In this document: in pieces, positions 1-9,829 of the stretch
Layout of the letters: the number at the start of each line of letters is the position of its first letter
How positions within the stretch are numbered: the stretch's first letter is position 1
NCBI GenBank assembly: GCA_043424615.1
Contig: JBHWOX010000009.1
Location: forward strand, 1 to 64,000
Source of the DNA: JAUNQW01 sp043424615
GTDB lineage: Bacteria > Bacillota > Bacilli > Lactobacillales > Carnobacteriaceae_A
DNA length: 64,000 bases
Reading direction: 5' to 3'
The notes under the pieces: generated by a model
Told to the model about the DNA's origin: nothing
Database searches by the model: none
What the model saw: the letters and a program-made list of their open reading frames with translations, nothing else
Position numbers and translations under genes: made by a program

Positions 1-81
1 AAAAATTCTTCTTTTTTATAAAAAAAGATTTTCCTGCATTTTTCATTTTTTTCCTATCAAAAAAATCTTTAGTCATAAAAA

Positions 82-110
82 TTGACTCATATGTATGAAA
101 GTGATATATT
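82..110 (+). promoter_or_regulatory. Candidate promoter of the G5 adhesin
   Basis: TTGACT (82-87) and TATATT (105-110) are separated by 17 bases, close to the sigma-70/SigA consensus. It would give a leader of roughly 230 nt before the adhesin start at 348. Nothing else recognisable is seen in the AT-rich stretch 1-347; a minus-strand open frame there has no ribosome binding site. Confidence 0.5.
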
Positions 111-347
111 TTTTTATTATTTGAGCCTTTTTGGGGTAGAATGGAGGGGAGATAAATCTTATTCTTTTTTGAACCATGGCACATGCTTGATTTTTCAAGA
201 AAGAAAATTTCTCTTTGAGAGTTTTTTTAGGTAAGATTTTATCCATAAACACGCATAAGCTTTTCAGCTGAGCCAAATCATTTTTGTTTTTTAGATAACA
301 ATCTGTTTTTGTTTTTTTAGTTATAAATATTCAAATGGAGGGAAGAG

Positions 348-3300
348 ATGGAAAAGAAATATAGATACGCCATCCGTAAAACGACCTTGGGCGTAGGAAG
401 TGTGGCGGTGGCTGCCCTTTTAGCCAGCCAAGTCCAAACAGTGCAAGCAGCGGAACTGACCGCTGAAAACACCCCAGAACTCACAACTATTGTAGAAAGT
501 ACAAGGGAAGATTTAACAGCCCCTGTTGAAGCCGGCCCTGCCCTGATGGCTGAAGCGGTAAATGCTGCCCAACCACCGGCAGGCGGAGAGACAACGACTG
601 CTACTCAATATCAACAGAGCAAGATGATCCCAGATGAAAAACAAATCCAAAATTACAGCCCGTCTGAACGATATAGACAGGCAGACTTCACGACCAATGA
701 TGGAGGACCTCAGGGAAGTCTTTTAGTAGAGGATAATGGTAAAACGCTTGAAGGCGTTCATCTAGAAATTCTTAACCCTTCTTCATCTACTCCAATGGAA
801 AACCAAAAGAACTTTGGGGTACAAGTGACCCTAGACACAGATATGAGAACTTACACAGGTGTTAATATCACTGATAGTGTGAATGGTGCTCCAGTTGACC
901 TAACTAAAGGGGGATTCTTAAATGAGGGGGAGCGCCTTTATCCAACCTCTGATGGTGCGGTAAATTTCAAACCACAAACTGAAGCTGATATTACAAAAAG
1001 AAAACAAACTCAGTTTGACCATGCTTTGATAGCTGAGGACCTTCAGAAAATTAATAGTACTAATCAGACTGGTAAATTAACTTATGCTTGGAGGGGTGAA
1101 TATACAGAGCCTAATCCAAATAAGAAGATATTTGTTGGGGAGAACTTTGCTGTAAATTTCTCAGTTAACCCCTATCCTAACGAGAACAAAGACCTCAAGG
1201 TCATCACATTGTCAGGGGAGACCACTTTAAGCAAGGTACCCGTTCAAGGTCAATATATTAAGACTAACGCAAGAATCGATAACTTAAATCCTGAAGACTA
1301 CACTCGTATTGCTGGGGGCGTCTATCATCCGAATGAGGATATCCTTGTTGAAGGGGCTCAAGCCATCCTCCTTTCTCCTGATAACCTGGAGGCGATGAAG
1401 ACCGCATTAAATGACCCAACTCTTAAAGCAGGTCAAATAGTTATCAAGATGCCTAAAGGGGCCTTAGAAGATCCAAACTCTATCTTTAATGACGACAAGT
1501 TTGAAGGCTTACAAAACCTTAGAGTTCAATTCTTTGCCCGACCCAGAACTAAGGTAGAGTTTGAACAAATAGTAACAGGCATTAATGAATATGGTGATAA
1601 GTTCTACACTGAAACAGGTGCAGGTACAGCCACCATCACCCACAATGGTGAAACCGTCACTATTGACAAACAAGGGATCGATCGATATGACCACTACAAC
1701 CTTGTTGGTGAGATGACTATCAACCTGGATGACACACGTTATTACGACCAAAACTGGGACGAGAAATTTCAAAAGTCTGGAGATAAGATTACCGGCATCA
1801 AGCCAGGCCAAGCACTTACGATTGAGATTAAAAACACAAATGAAGGCGTCTATCCTAACGAGAAAACAGCCGATGAGATGAATGCTGCTCGTGAAGAGGG
1901 TCTAGTAAAAGGGGAAATTGATCCTAGCTTTGTTAAAAAAGCAGAAGATGAAGGCTGGAAGATTGAAGTCATTCCAGGTGACCTCGCCAGATTTAAAGTC
2001 ACCGCCCCTACCAACTCTAAGGTGGGAGACTTTATCGCCCTCCCTATGACCTATACCTATACCAATGGATCTGAGGACAATAAATGGTTCCACTTTGTGG
2101 TTCAAGAGTCGGATAACAATAGACCTGAATACCATGCCGTAGTGGGTTACCAAGGGGATACCCTCACCAATACCCCAGAGCTGCCTAAAGAAGAAAAAGA
2201 TCTGAAGAAAAACCAACCAGAATCTTATGAGCTTAAGCCAGGCAGCTATACCGATAGTGCTGGAAATGTTTGGTCAGATGTAAGCATTGATCCTCAAACA
2301 GGTGTTGTAATCGCAGTCGTTCCAGAAAATGCAGATATTCAAGGTGGAGAAAATCTTTTTATACCTGTCATCGTCCACTACACAGATTCTGTAACGAATG
2401 AAGCCAAAACAGAAGAAGTATCCGCCCAATTCATCGCACGACCTAAGCACCAAGCTGCTGGTGGTCATGCTGTCATTGAAGATATTCCTTTTGAAACTAC
2501 CATTATTTATGATGATAGCTTAGATATCGGAACAGTTATTGAGACCAAGGGAGAATTAGGTTCTAAGCGCACTATCTATGACTGGAACTTCGATTCGACC
2601 CGTAAGAATGCCGCTGGCGAAGATCGACCAGTGGTTGATAAAGTTTCTGAAACCATCCTCAAAGAGAAAAAAGACGCTGAAATTCGCATCGGTATCTGAC
2701 CGGTTGAAGAAAAGGTAAATATCAACCGCCCTGTTGAAATTACAGTTGATGAGAATCTAACATCAGGCGAACAAGTCGTTGACCAAGAAGGTCATGATGG
2801 CGTTGTTACCGTTACGACCACTCGTCATCCTCAAACTGGCGCCATCTCTATTACTAAGGAAGAAACAACAGCGCCAGTCGCTAAGAAAATCCGTGTTGGA
2901 GCTAAGACTGAAGGTACTGTTGTAGATACTGACCCCATCCCATTTGAGGTAAAAGTTGAAAAAGACTCCACCCTCAAAAAAGGAGAATGGAAGTATAAAG
3001 AAGTGAACGGTGAGCCATTAACGGGGACACCGGGCTCCATCACTAAGACTTGGACTATTACTAACTCTGTAGCGGGTCAACCTACTGTAGAAAGAGTCGA
3101 GCCCGTAGATGCCGTCATCCTTGTAGGAGATGAAGATTTCACTGGAACAGTGACTCATACGGACAAGGAAGAAATTCCTTTTGAAGTGGAGATTGTTGAA
3201 AACCCAGACTTAGTTGTTGGAACAACCAACGTTAAGCAACAAGGTGTCGCTGGCGAGAAAGAAGTGACTTACAGCCAAGCAATTAGAAATGGTCAAGCTG

Positions 3301-6300
3301 AAGGTAATGTAACGACAACCGAAAACCAAACCAAGGCACCAACTAAGCACATTATCGAAGTGGGAACTAAAGCACCAGACAGCATCTCATCATCAACCGG
3401 CTATGATATTCCATTTGAAACTGAAGTCATCTACAACCCTGATAAACCATTGGGAACAAGCACTGTGCTTCAAGAAGGTAAAAATGGCCGTGTGGAAGAT
3501 AGTGTTGAAACCGTCTTTGATCCAACAACCGGTAAATTAATCAATAACAAAACTGGTAAAGAAATCAAAGCGCGTAAACGGGTCATCGAAATTGGAACCA
3601 AACCAATCGACAGCATCTCATCATCAACTGGTTACGATATTCCATTTGAAACCGAAGTCATCTACAACCCAGATAAACCAATCGGAACAGTGAATGTTCT
3701 TCAAGAAGGTAAACCGGGCCGTGTGGAAGATGGCGTTGAGACGGTTTACGATCCAACAACCGGTAAATTAATCAACAACAAGACTGGTAAAGAGATCAAA
3801 GCGCGTAAACGCGTCATCGAAATTGGTACGAAAATCCAAGACAAGATTGAAAAATCTGGCAACTACGAGATTCCATTCGAAACTGAAATCATCTATAACC
3901 CAGATAAACCAATTGGAACATCGACCGTTCTTCAAGAAGGTAAAGCAGGTTATATCGAAGGTGGCGTAGAGTTCGTCTTTGATCCAGAGACCAACACCTA
4001 TGTAGCTAACACCACTGGCAAAGAAATTCGACCTCGCAAACGTGTGATCGAAATTGGTACGAAAGCACCGGATAAAGTATCAAGCTCAACGGGCTATGAT
4101 ATTCCATTCGAAACTGAAGTCATCTACAATCCTGAAAAACCAATCGGAACTGTGAATGTTCTTCAAGAAGGTAAACCGGGCCGTGTGGAAGATGGGGTTG
4201 AAACAGTCTTTGACCCAGAAACTGGTAAGTTGATCAACAATAAGACTGGTAAAGAAATCAAAGCACGTAAACGCGTGATCGAAATTGGTACGAAAATCCA
4301 AGATAAGATTGAAAAATCTGGCAACTACGACATTCCATTTGAAACTCAAGTGATCTACAATCCAGAAAAACCTTTGGGAACTACAACGGTTCTTCAAGAA
4401 GGTAAAATGGGTTACATCGAAGGTGGCGTCGAATTTGTCTTTGATCCAGAAACCAATACCTATGTGGCTAACACCACTGGTAAAGAAGTTCGACCACGTC
4501 AACGTGTGATTGAAATCGGTACGAAAGCACCTGATAAAGTATCAAGCTCAACTGGCTATGATATTCCGTTTGAAACCGAAGTCATCTACAACCCAGACAA
4601 GCCATTGGGAACTACAACGGTTCTTCAAGAAGGTAAGCCAGGTCGTGTTGAAGATGGGGTTGAAACAGTCTATGATCCTGAAACGAATACCTTGATCAAC
4701 AACAAGACCGGTAAAGAAATCAAAGCACGTAAACGCGTGATTGAAATTGGTACGAAAGCACCGGATAAAGTATCAAGCTCAACGGGCTACGATATTCCGT
4801 TTGAAACCGAAGTCATCTACAACCCTGATAAACCAATTGGAACAGTCAATGTCCTCCAAGAAGGTAAGCCGGGCCGTGTAGAAGATGGTGTTGAAACAGT
4901 CTATGATCCTGAAACGAATACCTTAATCAACAACAAGACGGGCAAAGAAATCAAAGCACGTAAACGCGTGATTGAAGTCGGCACCAAAGCCATTGAAGGC
5001 ACAAGTTCAGAAGTCAATAAGGAAATTCCGGTTGCTGTTGAATATGTTTATGATGATACTCTGGATAAGGGTACGGTCAAAACAGGCCAACTCATCAATG
5101 GCTCAGTGACAACCAAAGTGGTATCTAAAGTAGTCGATGGTCAAGTGGTGAACGTTGAAGAAACAATTGTCACACCAGGTCGCCAACAAATTATTGTGGG
5201 CACCAAAGACTTCACTGGCGAATTTTCTTACACCGATAAGACGGTGGATCCGTTCGAAACGATTTACGAGTACGATGACACGCTTGAAGCAGGTCAAAGA
5301 ACCGTCATTCAAGAAGGTGTGAACGGTGAAAGCGAAGTGACCATTACACAAGCTATGGTCAATGGCCAGCTAGGTGACAAGAAGGTTTCTGATCCTCGAG
5401 TCACTCAGGAAAAACAAAACCGCATTGTTAAAATCGGTAGCAAACCAGTGGTTAAAGAAGTTGACCAACCGATTGAAACAGAAATTCAATACAATGAAAA
5501 TCTAGAAGTTGGTCAGGTCAATGAAAAACAAGCCGGTAAAGCTGGTAAGACGACATTGACGACTACTTACGATAAGGATAAGCATAAGCTTGTAACAACT
5601 GAATCAGCTCTTGCAGGCGAAAAACGTGTGATTGAAGTCGGCACTAAACCAATCATCAAAGAAGTCGAGCTCGGTTATAACACCGAATACCGTCACAATC
5701 CAGAATTGAAAGCTGGCGAAACCAAAGAAATAACACCAGGTGTTAAGGGTAAAGTGACGATGACGACTTCATTTAATAAAGAGACGAATCAAGTAGAAAC
5801 TTCTGAAAATCGAGTCGAACCTACCACACGTATCGTTGAGTACGGCACGAAGACAGAAGGTAGCCACACTTACACTGAAGACATCGCTTACGACATCGAA
5901 ATTATCTACGATGATACGATGGCAGCAGGCACTTCTGAAGTGGTTCAAGAAGGTGAAGTGGGACAAAAAGAAGTCACCGCGACCATTGTCGATTCTCAAG
6001 TGACTGGAACAAATGAAAAAGTTGTGAAAGATCCTGTGAAGAAAATCGTTAAAGTCGGTACCCTTTGCAAATTGCCTAAACCAGAAACGCCAGCTGGTAA
6101 TGAAACCCCTGGTGAAGAGAATCCAGGCGGCAATGTAACTCCAGGTGAAGAAACTCCGGGCGGTAATGAAAATCCGGGTGAAGAGAACCCAGGCGGTAAC
6201 GTCACTCCAGGCGAAGATCAGCCGGGTGGTAACGTCACTCCAGGCGAAGAGACTCCAGGAGGAAATGAAACTCCAGGTGAAGAAACCCCTGAAGATGAAA

Positions 6301-6641
6301 AACCTTCTGATCAAACACCTCCGAGTGAAATCACTCTTGGCGGTAGTCAATCAGACAGTAAGACACCTAGCAAGGATAACCCTGGCGATAAAGAAACGTC
6401 TGCTGATCATCATACCCCTGATAAGCCTTCAGATAATGAAAAATCGACGGCTATAAAAACAGCTATCGAGTCAGCTAAAAGCCCTGCTACTGCCGAAGCT
6501 TATCCAGCAAGCAAGGATGAGTCAGCATCTGAAGATCAATTACCACAAACAGGTGCGAGTCCATTCCTAGCTCACGCAGGCCTGTCCATTTTGTCAGGAC
6601 TAGGATTAGGCTTTATTGGCCGAAAAAGAAAAAATAAATAA
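348..6641 (+). pseudogene. Giant G5-repeat LPXTG surface adhesin, interrupted by an in-frame TGA
   Basis: One reading frame of 2098 codons runs from ATG 348 (ribosome site GGAGGG) to TAA 6639-6641 and is interrupted only by TGA at 2697-2699. The 5' part encodes 783 residues. It begins with a YSIRK-like signal (YAIRKTTLGVGS, likely cleaved after Ala34) and a long non-repetitive beta-rich region. The frame stays fully open after the TGA, and the protein character does not change across it. From about residue 700 onward come some 16 G5-type units ending in IEIGTK-like motifs, then a Pro/Gly/Glu-rich linker (NVTPGEETPGG type), and LPQTG at 6540-6554 with a hydrophobic segment and an RKRK tail. 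The family is Aap/SasG-like wall-anchored adhesins. As written, translation would give a secreted fragment without the wall anchor. It may be a real nonsense mutation, a sequence error, or readthrough. An internal GTG/ATG restart (e.g. 3003) would lack a signal peptide. Confidence 0.8.
3360..4976 (+). repeat. Seven tandem 231-bp G5 repeat units
   Basis: Seven consecutive units begin at 3360, 3591, 3822, 4053, 4284, 4515 and 4746, each exactly 231 bp (77 codons). Each unit holds the strings IPFETEVIYNP, VLQEGK and TGKEIKARKRVIEIGTK or close variants. Two subtypes occur: units 1, 2, 4, 6 and 7 carry SSSTGYD near the start, while units 3 and 5 carry EKSGNYD/E and TYVANTTGKE. The near-identity of the DNA implies recent duplication or gene conversion. 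More divergent G5 units flank the array on both sides. Confidence 0.95.
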
Positions 6642-6675
6642 GAGCTAGCTTTCTACTTTAGATTATCAGCTCTTG

Positions 6676-6710
6676 AGCGCTCATAATTGTATGAGCGCTT
6701 TTCTTTTTTT
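6676..6710 (+). terminator. Terminator of the G5 adhesin gene
   Basis: AGCGCTCAT (6676-6684) pairs with ATGAGCGCT (6691-6699) and is followed by a T-rich tract. It lies 35 bp after the adhesin stop codon. Confidence 0.85.
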
Positions 6711-6862
6711 AAAAATTTATTTGCCCCATCCCCCACTGGCTGACTAGTGATCGCTAGAATGCCTTGCCTAACTCTTCCCTCTTTTTTTAAATACTCGCCG
6801 GCCTCCTTTTATTTCTACACAAGTTTTTAGCCTTTAGCTGGTCAAGTCAAAGTGAATAGATC

Positions 6863-6897
6863 AAAAAAAGCCTAGCCCTAATCTTAGGGCTAGGCTT
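6863..6897 (-). terminator. Second terminator downstream of rplL
   Basis: A 14-bp perfect stem (AAGCCTAGCCCTAA and its complement, loop TC) is followed on the minus strand by a run of T. It backs up the terminator next to rplL. Between 6710 and 6863 I see no gene. Confidence 0.75.
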
Positions 6898-6913
6898 CCT
6901 GCTTATTTAAAAT

Positions 6914-6941
6914 AAAAAAACAGCAGGTTTCCCTGCTGTTT
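6914..6941 (-). terminator. Terminator of the rplJ-rplL operon
   Basis: AACAGCAGGG and CCTGCTGTT form a stem with a short A loop, and on the minus strand a T-run follows. It sits directly after the rplL stop codon. Confidence 0.85.
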
Positions 6942-6958
6942 GAAATGACTGGTCGTCA

Positions 6959-7336
6959 TTATTTAGCTTCAGCTGATCCTCCAGCTTCTTCGATAGCTGC
7001 GATTAATTCGTCAGCTTCTTCTTTAGAAACGCCTTCTTTGATGTTTGAAGGTGCGTTGTCTACTAAGTCTTTAGCTTCTTTCAAGCCTAAGCCAGTAGCT
7101 TCACGAACAGCTTTGATAACTTGGATTTTAGCTTGTCCAGCTGAAGTTAATTCAACGTCGAATTCAGTTTGTTCAGCAGCGCCAGCGTCTCCACCAGCAG
7201 CTGGTCCAGCAGCCATAGCTACAGGAGCTGCAGCTTCAACGTCAAATTCTTCTTCGATTGCTTCAACTAAGTCGTTTAATTCAACAACAGTTGCTTCTTT
7301 TAAATCTTCAATAATTTTTTCAATATCTAATGCCAT
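6959..7336 (-). CDS. rplL: 50S ribosomal protein L7/L12 (bL12)
   Basis: This is the stalk protein that recruits translation factors to the large subunit. The 125-residue product has the typical architecture: an N-terminal dimerisation helix (MALDIEKIIEDLKEATVVEL), an Ala/Gly-rich hinge around residues 40-52, and the conserved C-terminal domain with IKVIRAVREATGLGLKEAK-type sequence ending EEAGGSAEAK. It is the second gene after rplJ and shares the promoter and leader upstream of rplJ. Length and sequence are normal for the family. Confidence 0.98.
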   Translation of the reverse strand: MALDIEKIIEDLKEATVVELNDLVEAIEEEFDVEAAAPVAMAAGPAAGGDAGAAEQTEFDVELTSAGQAKIQVIKAVREATGLGLKEAKDLVDNAPSNIKEGVSKEEADELIAAIEEAGGSAEAK

Positions 7337-7405
7337 TTATGGTTCCTCCATATTTTTGTATTTTTATATTCAATCGTTTAACTACTATAGACGATCATTT
7401 CTCTT

Positions 7406-7966
7406 TTAAGCCACGTCGTCTCCGTTTTCTTCTTTATCTTCTGCCAATGCTTTAATAGTAAGCATGGTATCACGCAATGGATTTTTCGCCAATGCATTGA
7501 AGGTTTGAGCAGTTTTGCGGATTGGGGCTTTCAAGCCAGAAGCCACCATAGATAGTAAATCTTCACGGCTTGGTAATTCAGCGATTTTATCGATAGCGTC
7601 TAAGTCAATTGGGTTGCCTTCAACGATACCGCCTTTAATTTCGATAACATCGTTTTCTTTTGCTGCGTCACGCAAGATTTTTGCAGGGGCAGCAACGTCC
7701 TCGTTAGAGAAAGCCACAGCTGTAGGTCCAGTGAAGATGTCGTTCATATCTTCATAACCAATTTCATCAGCTGCACGGCGTAACATAGAGTTTTTGATGA
7801 CGTGGAATTCAACACCCGCTTCACGTAAGTCTTTACGTAATTTAGTGTCTTCTTCTACAGTCAAACCACGAGTGTTAACGATAATCGTAGACACTGAATT
7901 TTCAAATAATTCAACAGTTTGAGCTACAATTTGTTTTTTTGCTTCGATGATTCGTTCGTTTGCCAA
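7406..7966 (-). CDS. rplJ: 50S ribosomal protein L10 (uL10)
   Basis: L10 anchors the L7/L12 dimers to 23S rRNA. I choose the TTG codon at 7964-7966 as start because GGAGGTG lies six bases upstream. The longer ATG frame to 7987 would place that ribosome site inside the coding sequence. The resulting 186-residue protein starts (M)ANERIIEAKK, as expected for Firmicute L10, and contains the conserved IVNTRGLTVEE and VIKNSMLRRA segments. The C-terminus (AEDKEENGDDVA) is acidic. rplL follows after 69 bp. Expression is probably controlled by the L10 leader upstream. Confidence 0.96.
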   Translation of the reverse strand: MANERIIEAKKQIVAQTVELFENSVSTIIVNTRGLTVEEDTKLRKDLREAGVEFHVIKNSMLRRAADEIGYEDMNDIFTGPTAVAFSNEDVAAPAKILRDAAKENDVIEIKGGIVEGNPIDLDAIDKIAELPSREDLLSMVASGLKAPIRKTAQTFNALAKNPLRDTMLTIKALAEDKEENGDDVA

Positions 7967-8011
7967 AAATGTCACCTCCAGCTTCAAAATGCTTCAATGA
8001 GATGAAGGATT

Positions 8012-8173
8012 AAAAAAATCCTCCATGTCACCGAAGACATAGAGGATAATCATACATGCTAATTGGGCACAAAGGCACCCTTTTTTCCTGTATATTTTCT
8101 TCCTCGGTAAGGTGGAATATTACGGCTTGCGCCCCTTACGGTCTTCGGTATCAAATATAATATTTAATTCGAC
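8012..8173 (-). ncRNA. Ribosomal protein L10 leader with terminator
   Basis: The 5' untranslated region of rplJ carries the recognisable L10 leader layout on the minus strand. An ACCGAAGACCGUAAGGGGCG...CCUUACCGAGGAAG module contains the kink-turn-like L10/L12-binding region. It is followed by a GGGUGCCUUUGUGCCC hairpin, then a strong hairpin (about 8019-8048, AUCCUCUAUGUC paired with GACAUGGAGGAU) followed by seven U residues (8012-8018). The known role in Firmicutes is autogenous repression: L10-L12 binding favours the terminator. The match to the family is by eye. Confidence 0.85.
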
Positions 8174-8179
8174 TTTTAG

Positions 8180-8208
8180 AATATAACAAAGGCATTAATC
8201 TTTGTCAA
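8180..8208 (-). promoter_or_regulatory. Promoter of rplJL
   Basis: On the minus strand a perfect -35 TTGACA (8203-8208) and a -10 TATATT (8180-8185) are spaced by 17 bases. The predicted start near 8173 coincides with the 5' end of the L10 leader. The promoter lies immediately after the rplA stop codon, so rplJL can be transcribed independently of rplKA. Confidence 0.8.
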
Positions 8209-8212
8209 GCAA

Positions 8213-8908
8213 TTATTCAGTGATGGAGTTGACGTCGATTTTTACGCCTGGGCCAAAGGTCGTTGATAGAGCAATGTTTTGCATCCAATCTCCTTTAGCA
8301 GCTGCAGGTTTTTCAGAAACTAAGCGGCTGTGTAAAGCGCGTAAGTTTTCTAAAATGGCTTGGTTGTCGAATGACACTTTACCAAGTGGGGCATGGATGT
8401 TGGCATTTTTATCTGTACGATAAGCCACTTGCCCTGCTTTAATGTCTTTAACCGCTTGTTCGACATCCATAGTCACTGTTCCTGTTTTAGGGTTAGGCAT
8501 CAAGCCTTTTGGTCCTAAAATTTGTCCTAATTTACCGACTTCTGACATCATGTCTGGTGTAGCGACAGCAACGTCAAAGTCTAACCATCCGCCTTGGACT
8601 TTTTCAACCAAGTCAGCGTCACCAACGAAGTCTGCACCTGCATTTTCGGCTTCGGTTGCTTTTTCACCTTTAGCGAAAACGGCTACGGTTTGAGTTTTAC
8701 CAGTACCATGAGGTAAAACGATAGAGCCGCGTAATTGTTGGTCGGCTTGGCGAACGTCTAAGTCTAAGCGATAAGCAACATCAATGCTTGCATCGAAGTT
8801 CGCGCTGTCTAATTCTTTAATTAATTCGATTGCTTCTTTTACATCATAAAATTTGTGCGGGTTTACTTTTTCAACCGCATCAAGATATTTTTTTCCTCTT
8901 TTTGCCAC
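8213..8908 (-). CDS. rplA: 50S ribosomal protein L1 (uL1)
   Basis: L1 builds the mobile stalk near the E site and in many bacteria represses its own mRNA. The 231-residue protein shows the standard start MAKRGKKYLDAVEKVNP, the central GPKGLMPNPKTGTVT signature of the L1 family, and a normal C-terminal half. AGGAGG precedes the ATG. It is downstream of rplK in the usual L11-L1 order, with a probable L1-binding hairpin in between. Confidence 0.98.
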   Translation of the reverse strand: MAKRGKKYLDAVEKVNPHKFYDVKEAIELIKELDSANFDASIDVAYRLDLDVRQADQQLRGSIVLPHGTGKTQTVAVFAKGEKATEAENAGADFVGDADLVEKVQGGWLDFDVAVATPDMMSEVGKLGQILGPKGLMPNPKTGTVTMDVEQAVKDIKAGQVAYRTDKNANIHAPLGKVSFDNQAILENLRALHSRLVSEKPAAAKGDWMQNIALSTTFGPGVKIDVNSITE

Positions 8909-8925
8909 AAAAATTCCTCCTTATA

Positions 8926-8954
8926 GTGGTATTAACGGGTGTTCATCCTCCCAC
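8926..8954 (-). promoter_or_regulatory. Probable L1-binding mRNA site before rplA
   Basis: In mRNA sense the segment reads GUGGGAGGAUG...CCAC: an outer GUGG/CCAC helix encloses GGAGGAUGAA. This resembles the L1-binding motif of L11-L1 operons, which mimics the 23S L1 site. The same GUGGGAGGA string recurs before rplK. A second hairpin (CCATTG-ACT-CAATGG) lies just upstream. The assignment is by pattern only. Confidence 0.55.
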
Positions 8955-9009
8955 AAGCACCATTGAGTCAATGGGCTGTGCTGAACGAATGCCATTGTGA
9001 AGTTAGGGA

Positions 9010-9435
9010 TTATCCTTCGACAGTGAATCCCATAGAACGAGCTGTACCTTCAATAATGCGCATAGCAGCTTCAAGATCTGCTGCGTTTAAGTCTTCTTGC
9101 TTGCGTTCAGCAATTTCTTGGACTTGGGCTTTTGTTACGGTTGCTACTTTTTTAGTGTTTGGTTCACCAGAACCTTTTTGAACACCTGCCGCTTTTTTCA
9201 ATAAGTCTGAAGCTGGTGGTGTTTTGGTTACGAATTTATATGAACGGTCTTCATAGACAGTGATCACTACTGGGATAATATCTCCCATTTGATCTGATGT
9301 ACGTTCGTTAAATTCTTTGGTAAAACCTGAAATATCAATCCCTGCTTGTCCTAAAGCCGGTCCAATCGGTGGAGCTGGGCTTGCTTGACCTGCTGGAATT
9401 TGTAATTTCACTACGTTTACTACTTCTTGTGCCAC
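9010..9435 (-). CDS. rplK: 50S ribosomal protein L11 (uL11)
   Basis: L11 forms the GTPase-associated centre with 23S rRNA. The 141-residue product carries the expected PAGQASPAPPIGPALGQAG N-terminal segment and the C-terminal RNA-binding domain ending MGFTVEG. The start is GTG at 9433-9435 with AGGAGG eight bases upstream; an overlapping upstream ATG is out of frame. It is the first gene of the rplK-rplA unit. Confidence 0.98.
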   Translation of the reverse strand: MAQEVVNVVKLQIPAGQASPAPPIGPALGQAGIDISGFTKEFNERTSDQMGDIIPVVITVYEDRSYKFVTKTPPASDLLKKAAGVQKGSGEPNTKKVATVTKAQVQEIAERKQEDLNAADLEAAMRIIEGTARSMGFTVEG

Positions 9436-9470
9436 GTGACATACCTCCTTATAAATTTTGTTGTCCGTGT

Positions 9471-9502
9471 GTGGTTCAGTGGAGCTAGTTTACTCCTCCC
9501 AC
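9471..9502 (-). promoter_or_regulatory. Probable L1-binding mRNA site before rplK
   Basis: In mRNA sense GUGGGAGGAG...CUCC...CCAC folds as an outer GUGG/CCAC helix with an inner GGAG/CUCC helix, ending just upstream of the rplK ribosome site. It shares GUGGGAGGA with the site before rplA. L1 autoregulation at this position is known in L11-L1 operons. The assignment here is inference from sequence. Confidence 0.55.
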
Positions 9503-9551
9503 AAACAATGTGCACACGGCATTTGCGACTGGCAAACACGCGTACCTGATT

Positions 9552-9580
9552 AAATTAACATATCGAGGGTTTGAATGCAA
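9552..9580 (-). promoter_or_regulatory. Candidate promoter of rplKA
   Basis: TTGCAT (9575-9580 in minus sense) and TAATTT (9552-9557) are spaced by 17 bases. Position and spacing fit; the -10 is two mismatches from consensus. Confidence 0.4.
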
Positions 9581-9701
9581 GCCTTTATCCAAGCTTTTTC
9601 AAAGGAATGGGGAGATGAATGGTGTAAATATTGTCGGCCTTAATAAATCTCCTTATCTATTTATCTTATTAATACCTATAGGAATTGCTGATGACTTTCG
9701 G

Positions 9702-9787
9702 TATAATCAAAGCACATATATGGAAGATATATGCGTTTCTTCAACAACAACCTCTTTTAAGTGAGCGAATCTTTTTTCGCTCACTTT
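9702..9787 (+). promoter_or_regulatory. Candidate -10 element and hairpin leader before the DUF218 gene
   Basis: A perfect TATAAT (9702-9707) is present without a clear -35. About 50 bases on, AAGTGAGCGAA (9759-9769) pairs with TTCGCTCACTT (9776-9786) and is followed by a weak T-rich tract. This could be an attenuator in the leader of the gene at 9830, or a terminator for minus-strand transcription. Confidence 0.35.
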
Positions 9788-9829
9788 TCCGTTTTATATC
9801 CAACATTTTTTAGAAAGGAGGAGGGAGGC

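Noticed and set aside
73..276. 67-codon minus-strand ORF upstream of the adhesin
   Set aside because: TTG start without a ribosome site, AT-rich sequence, and it overlaps the promoter and leader of the adhesin.
348..2699. TGA as a tryptophan codon (genetic code 4) in this organism
   Set aside because: Trp is encoded by TGG throughout, and TGA is a normal stop elsewhere (for example at the end of walR, where walK starts five bases later).
2697..2728. Selenocysteine insertion in the G5 adhesin
   Set aside because: A hairpin follows the TGA, but its loop starts only 8 nt away. There is no UxxC or other redox motif, and the site is an extracellular G5 linker. Nonsense mutation or error is more likely.
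3360..4976. CRISPR array
   Set aside because: The repeats are 231-bp coding units in frame, not short repeats with unique spacers.
5769..6350. Antisense open frames of 100-190 codons within the G5 repeats and LRR protein genes
   Set aside because: They mirror the repeat structure of the coding strand, lack ribosome sites and have biased low-complexity composition.
9510..9764. 84-codon plus-strand ORF upstream of the DUF218 gene
   Set aside because: No ribosome site, overlaps the rplK promoter region, and shows no recognisable protein features.
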